Source: Butyrivibrio sp. LC3010
GTDB taxonomy: Bacteria; Bacillota; Clostridia; Lachnospirales; Lachnospiraceae
Length of the DNA stretch: 64,000 nucleotides
NCBI RefSeq assembly: GCF_000424385.1
Contig: NZ_AUJU01000011.1
Location: 87,797-151,796 of the forward strand
Direction of reading: 5' to 3'
Shown: positions 42,898 through 51,814 of the stretch, piece by piece
How positions within the stretch are numbered: position 1 is the first letter of the stretch
Layout of the letters: each line of letters begins with the position of its first letter
The notes under the pieces: generated by a model
Databases searched by the model: none
Seen by the model: the letters and a program-made list of their open reading frames with translations, nothing else
What the model was told of the DNA's origin: nothing
Program-made: the position numbers and the translations under genes

Positions 42898-43653
42898 TCA
42901 TTCTTCAATATTGTTATCTGTCATATCACGATTGATGGTTCCTGCCTCATCTCCCACAAGGCATCCCACAACAACCCACTGTTTATCAGGATTCTCTGGA
43001 TCAACCGTCGTCAGGCTGACAAGAAAATTATCCGGGGTCGCACCCTTTTCCCAGCCATCTCGTATATTAGTTTCTGAATTCCAGTCCTTCTTCATATCAT
43101 CCAGATATCTCTGGCAATCAGCAGTATCAGTAAAATCATACTGAAGCATAACATCATTATTATCCCTTGAATACGCAGTCCATACTTCATATGTAAGAGT
43201 ATTACCGGGGATTGCAATCATAAACTCTTCATGCTTGTTGAAAAAATCATCATCAGCAAAATTCCAAAGCTCGGAGAACATATCTCCATCCTTATTTGTG
43301 GAGCCATGAATTATAGTATTAAAATCACACATATCCATAAGGTTACAGGATTCAATATAAATCCCACCCTTTTTGCTCTTCTTTTTTCCTGTGATATCAT
43401 GGGTCTGATAAAAAGTATCATCCCCATCAATATTCTGAGCGATAGGATAATCAATATTCGTATCAGGAACTATCAGCCATCCGAAAATATCAGGATTTTC
43501 CTGAATAAGTTCCTCAGACACCTTTTTCTTATCTTCACTATTTAATGAACGATTTGCGCAAGACGTAAGAATCACCGCCATGCTCATACCTATGAGAAAA
43601 AATCCCCCATGTTTTAGCATTTTATATGCTGTCCATTCTTTATTTCGGCTCAT
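42898..43653 (-). CDS. Class B sortase-fold lipoprotein lacking all catalytic residues
   Basis: 251 residues. The N-terminus has a membrane segment ending in the lipobox LTSC (Cys32), so a lipoprotein is likely. The sortase B scaffold is clear: NPDIFGWLIVPDTNIDYPIA, DTFYQTHD, GGIYIESCN, FNTIIHGSTNKDGDMFSELW and SLTTVDPE...WVVVG. Compared with the usual YGHNM, the catalytic His position is Ser118; compared with STC, the Cys position is Val217; the Arg position (RFVVxG) is Gln225. It should not transpeptidate and may act as a binding or scaffold protein. It is the last gene of the CpsB-Wzz-CpsD-LCP operon, 42 bp after the LCP stop. Confidence 0.8.
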   Translation of the reverse strand: MSRNKEWTAYKMLKHGGFFLIGMSMAVILTSCANRSLNSEDKKKVSEELIQENPDIFGWLIVPDTNIDYPIAQNIDGDDTFYQTHDITGKKKSKKGGIYIESCNLMDMCDFNTIIHGSTNKDGDMFSELWNFADDDFFNKHEEFMIAIPGNTLTYEVWTAYSRDNNDVMLQYDFTDTADCQRYLDDMKKDWNSETNIRDGWEKGATPDNFLVSLTTVDPENPDKQWVVVGCLVGDEAGTINRDMTDNNIEE

Positions 43654-43695
43654 ACTGTAAAAACCTTTAGGGCAAAAATAAAATTTCCCCTTCCT

Positions 43696-44748
43696 TTACA
43701 TCTTTACTTTTTCATAAAAAACGTCCAAAAACATATTGTACATATAATCTTCATCCGGATAAAACTCTTCAAATCTCTCTCCAAGTCTTGTCTCACCCTT
43801 CAAAAGAATAAGGCTGTTATCATCGAACTTATAACCGGAGACTGTAGATGCTATATATGAAAGCTGATCTGCTGAAACATCTGTTACCATCTGCTTACTG
43901 ATTGCCTGGTAAATATCAACCGCAATGGTAGGGTGTTCTTTTGTCTCTTCTATTACTTTTGAAATAAAGGAAGTCAAGTATTCCTTCTGTCTATCAAGCC
44001 TCTTGTCAGCAGATCCTATCTGTGTATCATCCCTGTCCCTCAAAAATGCAAAGGCAGCCTCACCGTCTAAATGAGTCTCTTCTCCGGCTTTAAAGGTGTA
44101 ATCACCGCTCTCAAAATCTTTATCAGGTACCAGATCAACTCCGCCTACTTCATCATTAATCGTTTCAATTGCGCTCATATTTATTGCAGCATATCCATGT
44201 ATGGGAAGCTGATAAAACAGATTGCTCACCGCTCTTTTCTGAAGTTCACATGAACCCTCGACACCGTCTCCAAAGCCATGCTGAACAGCTATCTGTGCTT
44301 TGATGGTATTTATAAAATTCCCATATTCATCATACATCTCAACATCAGCCATTGTATTTCTGTTGATAGCAATAACCTTCGTCGTTTCATTGTGCGGATT
44401 AAAGACAACAAGAAAAAGTGCATCCGCCTGTCCACCGTTAATCTCACCATAAACAGGGGTCACTTCTTCATCTCTCTTATCTATTCCCATAATGAGAAAA
44501 GTCAGAATGTCATCGTTATAATCATAGATTTCCCCATTATGTTTAACCCAGTCGTCCTGCCACTGAATCGCATTTTCCTCCTTGGTCAGCACCTCGGTAC
44601 TGGTAGTTACCGGTGCACTTACTGCATTTTTCTCCTTAAGGCCGGACTTACCAATCACCCTTGTAACCTCAAAGATTCCAAGGCCGATCAAAACCACAGA
44701 AACCACTATGCACCATATAAGCAGGATTTTGTTAACGCGATTTTTCAT
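43696..44748 (-). CDS. LytR-CpsA-Psr family wall-polymer ligase
   Basis: 350 residues. An N-terminal membrane anchor (about residues 8-28) precedes the LCP domain: FLIMGIDKRDE, GGQADALFLVVFNPHN, VIAINRNTMADV, FLRDRDDTQIGSADKRLDRQ, with the conserved Arg and Asp residues that hold the polyprenyl pyrophosphate and metal. LCP enzymes move undecaprenyl-linked polymers onto peptidoglycan outside the membrane. Its place directly after cpsD and the DUF5011-like gene fits attachment of the capsule polymer. AAGG stands close to the ATG; coupling to the preceding gene, three bases away, is likely. Confidence 0.92.
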   Translation of the reverse strand: MKNRVNKILLIWCIVVSVVLIGLGIFEVTRVIGKSGLKEKNAVSAPVTTSTEVLTKEENAIQWQDDWVKHNGEIYDYNDDILTFLIMGIDKRDEEVTPVYGEINGGQADALFLVVFNPHNETTKVIAINRNTMADVEMYDEYGNFINTIKAQIAVQHGFGDGVEGSCELQKRAVSNLFYQLPIHGYAAINMSAIETINDEVGGVDLVPDKDFESGDYTFKAGEETHLDGEAAFAFLRDRDDTQIGSADKRLDRQKEYLTSFISKVIEETKEHPTIAVDIYQAISKQMVTDVSADQLSYIASTVSGYKFDDNSLILLKGETRLGERFEEFYPDEDYMYNMFLDVFYEKVKM

Positions 44749-44751
44749 ACC

Positions 44752-45309
44752 TTAATTACCTGTCTGCCCGCTCTCCTGTGTATCACCGGATTCGCCATTT
44801 TCAGAATTTTCACCCTGAGATTCGCTTTCAGAAGTTTCCTCCTCAGAGTCTTCACTGTACTGAGTATATCCCTCTGTATCAAAGCCGCCCTGACCAAAGC
44901 TCTCATTTGATGCTTCACCGGAAAAAGAGCCAAAGCCTTCTGAATCTGTCATTACACCACTTTCCAGCCCGTCCAGTTCAGCAATATTTGCATTGAAAAT
45001 TCTTGACTGTTTCGTAACATTACCGGACCTGTCGCTGACTGCATAATAAACAACAGCAGAACTCTGCTCCTTATTAAGAATTGTCTTCTCAACAACTATG
45101 CGGTCAGTAATATCTCCATCAACTGCATCATAGGCCATGACACCATTTAGAAGATCAGCTTCCTTCGTGGTACCATCGTATACCATATCAAGTGATGAAA
45201 ATCTCATTTCAGGCGGATTTTTGTCTGACATGTTATAAAACCAGACTATAAAAACAGCCATCACTATACTTCCCATTGTGAAGAAAAACGCCAAAATATT
45301 ACTTTTCAC
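44752..45309 (-). CDS. Membrane-anchored protein with Ig-like (DUF5011/HYR-type) domain
   Basis: 185 residues. One membrane segment (ILAFFFTMGSIVMAVFIVWF) leads to a small extracellular beta domain with GVMAYDAVDGDITDRIVV and VVYYAVSDRSGNVTKQSRIF, the pattern of DUF5011/cadherin-like repeats. The last 60 residues are acidic, Ser/Glu/Gly-rich and disordered. GTG start after AAAGGAG, 12 bp after cpsD. Function is not known; as part of a capsule operon it may help organise the assembly machine on the outer face of the membrane. Confidence 0.7.
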   Translation of the reverse strand: MKSNILAFFFTMGSIVMAVFIVWFYNMSDKNPPEMRFSSLDMVYDGTTKEADLLNGVMAYDAVDGDITDRIVVEKTILNKEQSSAVVYYAVSDRSGNVTKQSRIFNANIAELDGLESGVMTDSEGFGSFSGEASNESFGQGGFDTEGYTQYSEDSEEETSESESQGENSENGESGDTQESGQTGN

Positions 45310-45320
45310 TTAGAACTCCT

Positions 45321-46196
45321 TTAGTCCTTTCTGACTACGCCTTCTATGTAGTCAAGTTCATCGAGATCGTTCTTAGAACTTGCAGGTCTTTGCACCGGCT
45401 TTTCATTTACTTTTTGAGGCTGAAGTGTCCTCTTGGGATTTCCTCCGGTCATGCTTGCATTTCCCTGAGAGTCATCTTTCCCATAATATCTGCCGTAGTA
45501 CTTACCATAATACTTACCGTAATATTTACCATAGTGACCGTATACGCCTCCGGTCATATCGACCTTATTGAGCACTGCTCCGATGACCTTAGCACCTGCC
45601 TTGTCCAGCTGACTCTTAACCCTCTGGGCAAATCTGTAGCTAATTGCATTATCCTCTATAACCATCACGGTTCCATCGCACTGCTTGGCGATAACAGCAG
45701 CATCAATAACGCTTCCAAGAGGCGGCGTATCGATTATAATATAGTCAAAAACATTTTTCATATTGTCAAGGATCTTGCTGAAAATCTGTCCTCCCAATAA
45801 TTCACTGGGGTTTGGCGGAATCGGCCCTGAAAAGATAACATAGAGATTTGGTGTATCAGTTTCGCATATGACATTTGAAAGCTTCTCACGCCCTACGAGG
45901 CAATGTGTAAGTCCAAGTCTTACAGACCCGGTCTTATACCTTCCCACCATAACGGACTTTCTCATATCAGCGTCCACCAGAACAGTCTTTTTCCCTGCCT
46001 CAGCAAAGGCTCTTGCCAGCGCCATTGACACACTGGACTTTCCTTCACCAGGAGTACAGCTTGTTATTGAAACCGCTCTCACATCCTGACCGCTGAATTC
46101 CACATTACTTCGAAGAGTTTTGTATGCTTCCTTTATCTGATAGTTGTTTTCAGATTCGCTAAAATGAAGTGTTGTTTGTTGCATAGGCCCCCTCAT
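45321..46196 (-). CDS. cpsD: CpsD/CapB-type bacterial tyrosine kinase
   Basis: 291 residues (287 if translation starts at the second ATG, 46182-46184; the GAGGGGG between them does not settle it). Walker A SCTPGEGKSSVSMALA, Walker A' VLVDADMRKS and Walker B YIIIDTPPLG are present. A tyrosine cluster, GHYGKYYGKYYGKYYGRYYG, is the autophosphorylation tail but is followed by about 50 further residues, whereas the cluster is usually terminal. With Wzz it forms the membrane co-polymerase kinase pair that sets chain length; CpsB would dephosphorylate it. Confidence 0.92.
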   Translation of the reverse strand: MRGPMQQTTLHFSESENNYQIKEAYKTLRSNVEFSGQDVRAVSITSCTPGEGKSSVSMALARAFAEAGKKTVLVDADMRKSVMVGRYKTGSVRLGLTHCLVGREKLSNVICETDTPNLYVIFSGPIPPNPSELLGGQIFSKILDNMKNVFDYIIIDTPPLGSVIDAAVIAKQCDGTVMVIEDNAISYRFAQRVKSQLDKAGAKVIGAVLNKVDMTGGVYGHYGKYYGKYYGKYYGRYYGKDDSQGNASMTGGNPKRTLQPQKVNEKPVQRPASSKNDLDELDYIEGVVRKD

Positions 46197-46264
46197 ACGT
46201 CAACATCACTGACATTTTCTACATTCTGCATGAAAAACCAATAATACTGGAAATATCCATTTAA

Positions 46265-46987
46265 TCACTTGGACTTAGATTTACTGCGTTTCTTTTTGTT
46301 TGTCTGTTCGTCAGAAATCGCAGGAATCATGGCAAGAGTACTAAGTCCAAGATAAGCCTCAACATCATCACTTGATTTTATGGTGTCATCCATAAGATAG
46401 TTGAGGATAATAACAGCAGACACCAATACTACTGCTGCCAGTCCACCGATAAGTGTCCATTTTTTTGTACTCGGACTGTATTTTTCTGTAGGCATGTTTG
46501 CAAGCTCAGCGATATTAATGGCATCAATATCCATAACATTCTGAATATGTTTTGATGCAACCTCACGAACACAGTTGGCTTCCTTCATCGCCATCATCGG
46601 ATCTGAATCCCTGACAGTTATCGCTACTATTCTCGTATCATCCGGCGTGCTTATTGAAACATGCTCATTAAATTCATCATAATCAACATCAAGGTGAAGT
46701 GTCTGAATAACCTCTTCAAGCACATAACGGCTTTTTATCAGCTGTGCATAATCCTGTGTGAGCTGAGTTGATATCTGCACATCTGAATAAGTTACTGTCG
46801 CACCCTCTTCCTTGTTCAATATATATATTTTCGTCGTGGAGGAATATAAAGGTGTAAGTACAAATCTACTTACAAAAAGACATAACAGGGCAAAGAACAC
46901 GCCCGAGCTCAGGATAAGCCATGCTCTCCCCAGCAAAACTGCGAACAATTCGCCAAGATTAATTTCGATAACATCATCTTTTCCCAT
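46265..46987 (-). CDS. Wzz/CapA-type chain-length determinant
   Basis: 240 residues: an N-terminal cytoplasmic start (INLGELFAVLLGRAWLI), first membrane segment, an extracytoplasmic helical domain with YSSTTKIYILNKEEG and IKSRYVLEEVIQ, a proline-containing region before a second membrane segment (IGGLAAVVLVSAVIILNYLM), and a basic C-terminal tail. In Gram-positives this protein activates the separate tyrosine kinase encoded next to it. ATG after GAGGGGCG. Confidence 0.9.
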   Translation of the reverse strand: MGKDDVIEINLGELFAVLLGRAWLILSSGVFFALLCLFVSRFVLTPLYSSTTKIYILNKEEGATVTYSDVQISTQLTQDYAQLIKSRYVLEEVIQTLHLDVDYDEFNEHVSISTPDDTRIVAITVRDSDPMMAMKEANCVREVASKHIQNVMDIDAINIAELANMPTEKYSPSTKKWTLIGGLAAVVLVSAVIILNYLMDDTIKSSDDVEAYLGLSTLAMIPAISDEQTNKKKRSKSKSK

Positions 46988-47041
46988 ACGCCCCTCAATC
47001 GCTAAGCCATCACCTGGATATGATGAACTCAGACTAAAAAA

Positions 47042-47770
47042 TCAGTATATTACTTCATTTCGCAATACCTTCATTGCATTGTCATGAAAAATCTGAAGCG
47101 CATATTCCTCACCAAGCTTCCCCTCCACAAAATCTCTGCAATCAAGAAGATGTGGCGCCCGGGATCCGTTATCATGCGCATCTGTTGCTACAAAATGCAC
47201 CATGTGGCGCTTTAGAAGCTCCCTTGTAAAATGTCTGATTCCCAGGCCATACTTTCCCATGACACTATTTGCATTCACTTGAATGTAAATTCCCATATCC
47301 AAAAGCTCATCCACATATTTCACATGTTTAGCCATATCAGCATAACGCTCCACATGTGCCAGAATCGGTGTATATCCCGCCGATTGGACCGTATACAAAG
47401 CATTGTGTATCGTCTTATACATATCTGTAGGATGAAACTCTATCAGTACATATCCTGAATCCGCCAGTGTGGAAGCTCTGCCGCTTTCAAGATCTCTTAC
47501 TGTGGAATCGCTGTAATATATTTCATTTCCGGGGAAAAGTTTAACATTGATGCCTTTTTCATTTGCTCTGTACATAAGCTCATTCGTATACTCAATCAAA
47601 TGTGAAGGACTCACATTGTGATGCATCGGCTTATGATGCGGCGTAAGAATCATACCCTTAGTGCCCTCAGACAGCGCAGTCTGCAGCATCTTAAGACTGG
47701 TCTCCATATTTGGAGAGCCATCATCTACGCCCGGCAGAATATGGCAATGAATATCAATTGATGGAACCAC
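47042..47770 (-). CDS. cpsB: CpsB/YwqE-type tyrosine-protein phosphatase (PHP fold)
   Basis: 242 residues. PHP-domain metal ligands are visible: IDIHCHILPGVDDGS at the N-terminus, ILTPHHKPMHHN, VYIQVNANSVMG and FVATDAHDNGSRAPHL. The family dephosphorylates CpsD with manganese, switching capsule assembly. It is the first gene of the operon CpsB-Wzz-CpsD-DUF5011-LCP-sortase-like. GTG start after GGGGAG. A good promoter lies at 47810-47838. Confidence 0.92.
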   Translation of the reverse strand: MVPSIDIHCHILPGVDDGSPNMETSLKMLQTALSEGTKGMILTPHHKPMHHNVSPSHLIEYTNELMYRANEKGINVKLFPGNEIYYSDSTVRDLESGRASTLADSGYVLIEFHPTDMYKTIHNALYTVQSAGYTPILAHVERYADMAKHVKYVDELLDMGIYIQVNANSVMGKYGLGIRHFTRELLKRHMVHFVATDAHDNGSRAPHLLDCRDFVEGKLGEEYALQIFHDNAMKVLRNEVIY

Positions 47771-47809
47771 GTAAAACTCCCCACAAAAAGTTGTACTTAT
47801 ACATAATTT

Positions 47810-47838
47810 ATTTTACAACATATGGATTTCCTTATCAA
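47810..47838 (-). promoter_or_regulatory. Promoter of the capsule regulation/attachment operon
   Basis: Minus-strand TTGATA (47833-47838) and TAAAAT (47810-47815), each one base from consensus, 17 bp apart, about 40 bp before the cpsB GTG. Confidence 0.65.
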
Positions 47839-47860
47839 TAGAAACAAGCAGTAACTACAG

Positions 47861-47893
47861 CATCCCACACAGCATGAATACACTGTGTGGGAT
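47861..47893. terminator. Terminator after the DUF4250 gene
   Basis: Perfect 12-bp stem CATCCCACACAG (47861-47872) with CTGTGTGGGATG (47882-47893). Lies 10 bp past the stop at 47903 and just before the cpsB promoter. U-tract is poor. Confidence 0.6.
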
Positions 47894-47902
47894 GTTGAAA
47901 AT

Positions 47903-48085
47903 TTAAACAAATTTATTCTGTTCTTCGCTATAGGTATAGCCTATGTTTTCCAGCTTTTTTACAATATCATCAAGCTCCTGCTGTCCAATATCAAGACCTT
48001 CTGATAAATCTCCAAGACTTTTATAATTATCTCTAAGCTGTGTATTTATGTAACTAAGTAACATAACCGGATCCTTGGGAATCAT
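47903..48085 (-). CDS. DUF4250 domain-containing protein
   Basis: 60 residues, the whole length of the family. IPKDPVMLLSYINTQLRDNY opens the domain and ends with GYTYSEEQNKFV. DUF4250 is a short helical cytoplasmic protein typical of Clostridia, of unknown role. ATG after GAAAGGAAC. Stands alone between the clpB 3' end and the capsule operon. The 138 bases upstream (48086-48223) hold only imperfect hairpins. Confidence 0.9.
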   Translation of the reverse strand: MIPKDPVMLLSYINTQLRDNYKSLGDLSEGLDIGQQELDDIVKKLENIGYTYSEEQNKFV

Positions 48086-48223
48086 ATTCTGTTCCTTTCT
48101 ACAACAAATCCTAAAGGGTACCGCCTAAGGTGATTCAACATGAGGAGGGGTCCATTTATGGGAAGAGTCCTGATGTCAAGGTCCCCTTTTGGACGGTTCA
48201 CTGTTTCCATAATTTGCTTTACA

Positions 48224-48295
48224 CTACCCTATAGTTTACTTACCAATCCTCGCAGTAAGCTACCCTACAATTTACTTAACAGCCCTCGCAGTAAG
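48224..48295. repeat. Tandem duplication of the clpB 3' end (two 36-bp units)
   Basis: 48224-48259 and 48260-48295 are two copies of a 36-bp unit with six differences (CTACCCTA...CTCGCAGTAAG). The inner unit contains the last codons and the TAA of clpB; the outer copy is a downstream relic that repeats the same ending after the stop. Confidence 0.8.
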
Positions 48296-50857
48296 CTTAT
48301 CGCCATCAACATCTATCTCTATTGTATCATGAGGTGATACCATATCTGCAAGTATGAGTTTGGCAGAAAGTGTCTCAACATGCTTCTGAACAAATCTCTT
48401 GACAGGTCTTGCTCCGTAATTTGCATCGTAGGCATTATCTGCAACGAACTTTTCAGCTGCAGGTGTCAGGCGTATGCTTATCTCTCTGTCTGAAAGTCTC
48501 TTGTTAAGATCATCAACTATGAGCTTAACTATACCACTGATGTTATCCCTGGTAAGTGGCTTAAACAGTATCATCTCATCAAGTCTGTTAAGGAACTCGG
48601 GTCTGAAATGAGCATGAAGTTCATTCATTGTCATATCCTCTGCTTCCTTGCTGATACTGCCGTCTTCCTGTATTCCGTCCAGAAGATAAGGTGCGCCGAT
48701 ATTTGAAGTCATGATAAGAATTGTATTCTTAAAGTCTACAGTTCTGCCTTGTGAATCAGTTACACGACCATCATCCAGTATCTGAAGAAGTACATTGAAC
48801 ACATCAGGATGAGCCTTCTCCACTTCATCAAAAAGCACTACAGCATAAGGTTTTCTTCTAACAGCCTCAGTCAACTGTCCGCCTTCCTCATATCCTACAT
48901 ATCCGGGCGGTGCTCCGATAAGTCTGGACACACTGTATTTCTCCATGTACTCACTCATATCAATTCTGACAATGTTATTTTCATCATCAAAAAGTGCCGC
49001 AGCAAGGCTCTTTGCCAGCTCTGTTTTACCTACACCTGTAGGTCCAAGGAACATAAATGAACCTATTGGCTTACCCGGATCCTTTATTCCTGCCTTGGAG
49101 CGCATGATTGCCTCTGAAACCTTTGTAACTGCCTCATCCTGTCCGATTACTCTCTTATGAAGCTCATCCTCAAGATGAAGTGTCTTGTTGCGTTCACTCT
49201 CTGTCAGTTTAGCAACGGGAATTCCGGTCCATCTGGATATTATCCTTGCAATCTCTTCGTCGGATACTCTCTCATGAACAAGGGACATATCTTTTTCTCC
49301 GACCTTGCGTTCCTCTTCCTCCAACTGTTTTTTCAGCTCGGGAATTCTACCGTATTGAAGCTCACTTGCTTTTTCAAAATTGCCATCTCTCTGTGCAATT
49401 GACAATTCACTATTTGCACTTTCAATCTGTTCACGGATTATAGCCAGCCTGTCTACAGCTTCCTTCTCATTGGTCCACTGGGCTTTTTGATTATCAAAAT
49501 CAGCCTTAAGCTCAGCAAGTTCCTTCTGAAGATTAGCCAGTCTCTCCTTGCTGAGTGAGTCATCTTCCTTCTTAAGAGCAGTTTCTTCAATCTGCAGCTG
49601 CATTATTCTTCGATTGAGCTCATCAAGCTCTGCAGGCATGGAATCCATCTCTGTCTTTATAAGTGCACAGGCCTCATCCACAAGGTCTATTGCCTTATCC
49701 GGAAGGAATCTGTCGGATATATATCTGTTACTGAGAGTTGCTGCGCTGACAAGTGCAGAGTCCATGATCTTAACGCCGTGATAAACCTCATAGCGCTCCT
49801 TAAGTCCTCTCAAAATACTGATGGTATCTTCAACAGTAGGTTCTGATACCATTACAGGCTGGAAACGTCTCTCCAGTGCCGCATCCTTCTCAATATACTG
49901 TCTGTATTCATTAAGCGTAGTTGCGCCAATACAGTGAAGCTCTCCTCGTGCCAGCATAGGCTTTAACATATTTCCGGCATCAAGCGCTCCGTCTGTCTTA
50001 CCTGCACCAACTATGGTATGCAGCTCATCAATGAAAAGAATGATCTCGCCGTCAGATTCCTTAACGTCCTGAAGAACTGCCTTAAGTCTCTCCTCAAACT
50101 CACCTCTGTACTTGGCTCCTGCAACAAGCGCTCCCATATCAAGTGAGAAAATCTTTTTATCTGCAAGTCCCTGTGGCACATCACCCTCAGCAATTCTCTG
50201 AGCAAGCGCTTCCACAACTGCTGTCTTACCAACGCCGGGCTCACCTATCAAAACCGGATTGTTCTTTGTTTTTCTTGAAAGGATCCTTATGACATTTCTT
50301 ATCTCGGCATCTCTTCCTATTACGGGTTCAAGCTTTTGTGCTTTTGCCTTTGCCACAAGTTCAGTACCGTATTTTTCAAGGGTGTCATAGGTTGCTTCCG
50401 GATTATCAGATGTCACCTTCTGATTACCTCTTACTTCTGACAGCGCCTGAAGAAATCTGTTCCTGTCTATTCCAAAAGCCTGGAATATATTTATCATCTC
50501 TCTGTTTGGATAATGAAGCATTGCAAGAAAAATATGCTCAACCGATACATATTCATCTCCCATTGCCTTCATCTCATCTTCACTCTTAAGAAGAACCTTG
50601 TTAAGGTCTGCTCCCACATAAGGACTTCCTCCCTGAACTTTGGTCCTCTTCTTAAGTGCTTCATCCACCCTTGCAAGGAATACATTATTATCAATTCCCA
50701 TCTTCTCGATGAGCTTTGGAACAATACTATCCTCTATTGTCAGCAGGCTATATAAAAGGTGCTCCTGTTCAATCTCCTGATTACCATAATCAAGAGCTAC
50801 CTTCTCCATATTTTGAATGGCTTCAATTGATTTTTGTGTAAATTTATCTATTTTCAT
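48272..50857 (-). CDS. clpB: ATP-dependent chaperone ClpB
   Basis: 861 residues from the ATG at 50855-50857 (GAGGTAG upstream); 13 extra codons are open beyond it. The Clp N-domain ([26 protein letters not shown]... style) is followed by NBD1 with GEPGVGKT and [13 protein letters not shown], a coiled-coil M-domain (about 400-520), and NBD2 with [15 protein letters not shown] and [15 protein letters not shown]. ClpB is a hexameric disaggregase working with DnaK. A perfect CIRCE operator and a 17-bp-spaced promoter precede it, so HrcA control is expected. Confidence 0.97.
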   Translation of the reverse strand: MKIDKFTQKSIEAIQNMEKVALDYGNQEIEQEHLLYSLLTIEDSIVPKLIEKMGIDNNVFLARVDEALKKRTKVQGGSPYVGADLNKVLLKSEDEMKAMGDEYVSVEHIFLAMLHYPNREMINIFQAFGIDRNRFLQALSEVRGNQKVTSDNPEATYDTLEKYGTELVAKAKAQKLEPVIGRDAEIRNVIRILSRKTKNNPVLIGEPGVGKTAVVEALAQRIAEGDVPQGLADKKIFSLDMGALVAGAKYRGEFEERLKAVLQDVKESDGEIILFIDELHTIVGAGKTDGALDAGNMLKPMLARGELHCIGATTLNEYRQYIEKDAALERRFQPVMVSEPTVEDTISILRGLKERYEVYHGVKIMDSALVSAATLSNRYISDRFLPDKAIDLVDEACALIKTEMDSMPAELDELNRRIMQLQIEETALKKEDDSLSKERLANLQKELAELKADFDNQKAQWTNEKEAVDRLAIIREQIESANSELSIAQRDGNFEKASELQYGRIPELKKQLEEEERKVGEKDMSLVHERVSDEEIARIISRWTGIPVAKLTESERNKTLHLEDELHKRVIGQDEAVTKVSEAIMRSKAGIKDPGKPIGSFMFLGPTGVGKTELAKSLAAALFDDENNIVRIDMSEYMEKYSVSRLIGAPPGYVGYEEGGQLTEAVRRKPYAVVLFDEVEKAHPDVFNVLLQILDDGRVTDSQGRTVDFKNTILIMTSNIGAPYLLDGIQEDGSISKEAEDMTMNELHAHFRPEFLNRLDEMILFKPLTRDNISGIVKLIVDDLNKRLSDREISIRLTPAAEKFVADNAYDANYGARPVKRFVQKHVETLSAKLILADMVSPHDTIEIDVDGDKLTARAVK

Positions 50858-50947
50858 AACAACTACCTCGCTACTGCAGCTATTTCTAATTACCAACGAT
50901 AATCAAAAATACTGCATTAGATATCGTTTGCGTTCTGTTCTACAACT

Positions 50948-50989
50948 GTTATAACATAATTATTAGCACTCGTCAACAGTGAGTGCTAA
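50948..50989 (-). promoter_or_regulatory. CIRCE operator and clpB promoter
   Basis: TTAGCACTC (50963-50971), 9 bp, GAGTGCTAA (50981-50989): the full HrcA-binding CIRCE inverted repeat. Minus-strand TTGACG (50971-50976) within it and TATAAC (50948-50953) are 17 bp apart, so HrcA would cover the -35. Confidence 0.92.
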
Positions 50990-51001
50990 TTTGGTACAAA
51001 G

Positions 51002-51064
51002 AAAAAAGCGGCTTATCACAGAATATTGAATTACTGAAGAAATTCTATATTCAATGATAAGCCG
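51002..51064 (-). terminator. Terminator of the DUF308 gene
   Basis: CGGCTTATCA (51009-51018) pairs with TGATAAGCCG (51055-51064); the interior has a second helix. Minus-strand TTTTTTC follows. Lies 7 bp after the stop. Confidence 0.85.
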
Positions 51065-51070
51065 TTAATC

Positions 51071-51709
51071 TCAATCTATCTCTTTACCCTGGACATCGAT
51101 TACTTCAATTCTTTCAGATGTCCCATTATTTACTTCTTTACTGTCAACATCAATGATTTCTTTTTTATTTACCTTATCAACCTTATGAATCCTTGAGATT
51201 ATCCACAGATTAGATGCTCCATTATAAGCAAGTGCTGCTCCTATAATCTGCACAACATATTGCATGGAAGCTATTGGATTAAACAACAAGAATGCTCCTG
51301 CAGCTATTGTAAGCACTGCAAGGATCAGCGCTACCCACCAATTCTTATAGCTGTTTCTTCCAAGGCTCAGGGTTTCTCCAAGATTCATCAATCCGCTAAA
51401 GAGCATTATTACCCCGGCGATAACCGGAATAATTGATTCAAAGAATCCGGGATTAATTAATATCCACGCACCTACCACAGCCACTACCAGGCCGAATCCA
51501 AGAGAGCTGTTTCTTGCAAGAACATTCTGGTTCTTAGACAAAAAGCTGCTGATTATCGAAATGACTCCGGCTGCAAGAACCATTATTCCAATAGCCTTAG
51601 TCAGAATATTTAGCGTAGTTCCGGGGAGAAAAATCAAAACTGCGCCGACTAATATCAGCACAATCCCATCCAGTACAAAATTTCTTTTAAGTTTTACAAA
51701 AAATTCCAT
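51071..51709 (-). CDS. DUF308/HdeD-family membrane protein
   Basis: 212 residues with six hydrophobic segments arranged in pairs: LDGIVLILVGAVLIFLPG, IGIMVLAAGVISIISSFL, LVVAVVGAWILINPG, IVPVIAGVIMLFSGLM-like, VALILAVLTIAAGAFLLF and YVVQIIGAALAYNGASN. The repeated GxxLxxxP pattern is that of DUF308. HdeD helps E. coli resist acid, but no role is known in Firmicutes. The polar C-terminus (VDKVNKKEIIDVDSKE) is cytoplasmic. ATG after AAAGGGGA. Confidence 0.88.
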   Translation of the reverse strand: MEFFVKLKRNFVLDGIVLILVGAVLIFLPGTTLNILTKAIGIMVLAAGVISIISSFLSKNQNVLARNSSLGFGLVVAVVGAWILINPGFFESIIPVIAGVIMLFSGLMNLGETLSLGRNSYKNWWVALILAVLTIAAGAFLLFNPIASMQYVVQIIGAALAYNGASNLWIISRIHKVDKVNKKEIIDVDSKEVNNGTSERIEVIDVQGKEID

Positions 51710-51814
51710 AAGAATCCCCTTTGACAGAATTATTTTTAATAATTTGATTCCTGGTTTTGCTCAGAAATTAGGTACTCTAAGAAATATCGAATCTCTGACT
51801 TCGGATGTAATACC

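Noticed and set aside
44278..44910. 210-codon plus-strand ORF
   Set aside because: Antisense to the LCP gene and its upstream neighbour, both of which have clear domains and ribosome sites.
48110..48130. GGGTACCGCC resembling a T-box antiterminator core
   Set aside because: The conserved AGGGTGG-ACCGCG string and upstream stem I are missing, and the downstream gene is not an amino acid gene.
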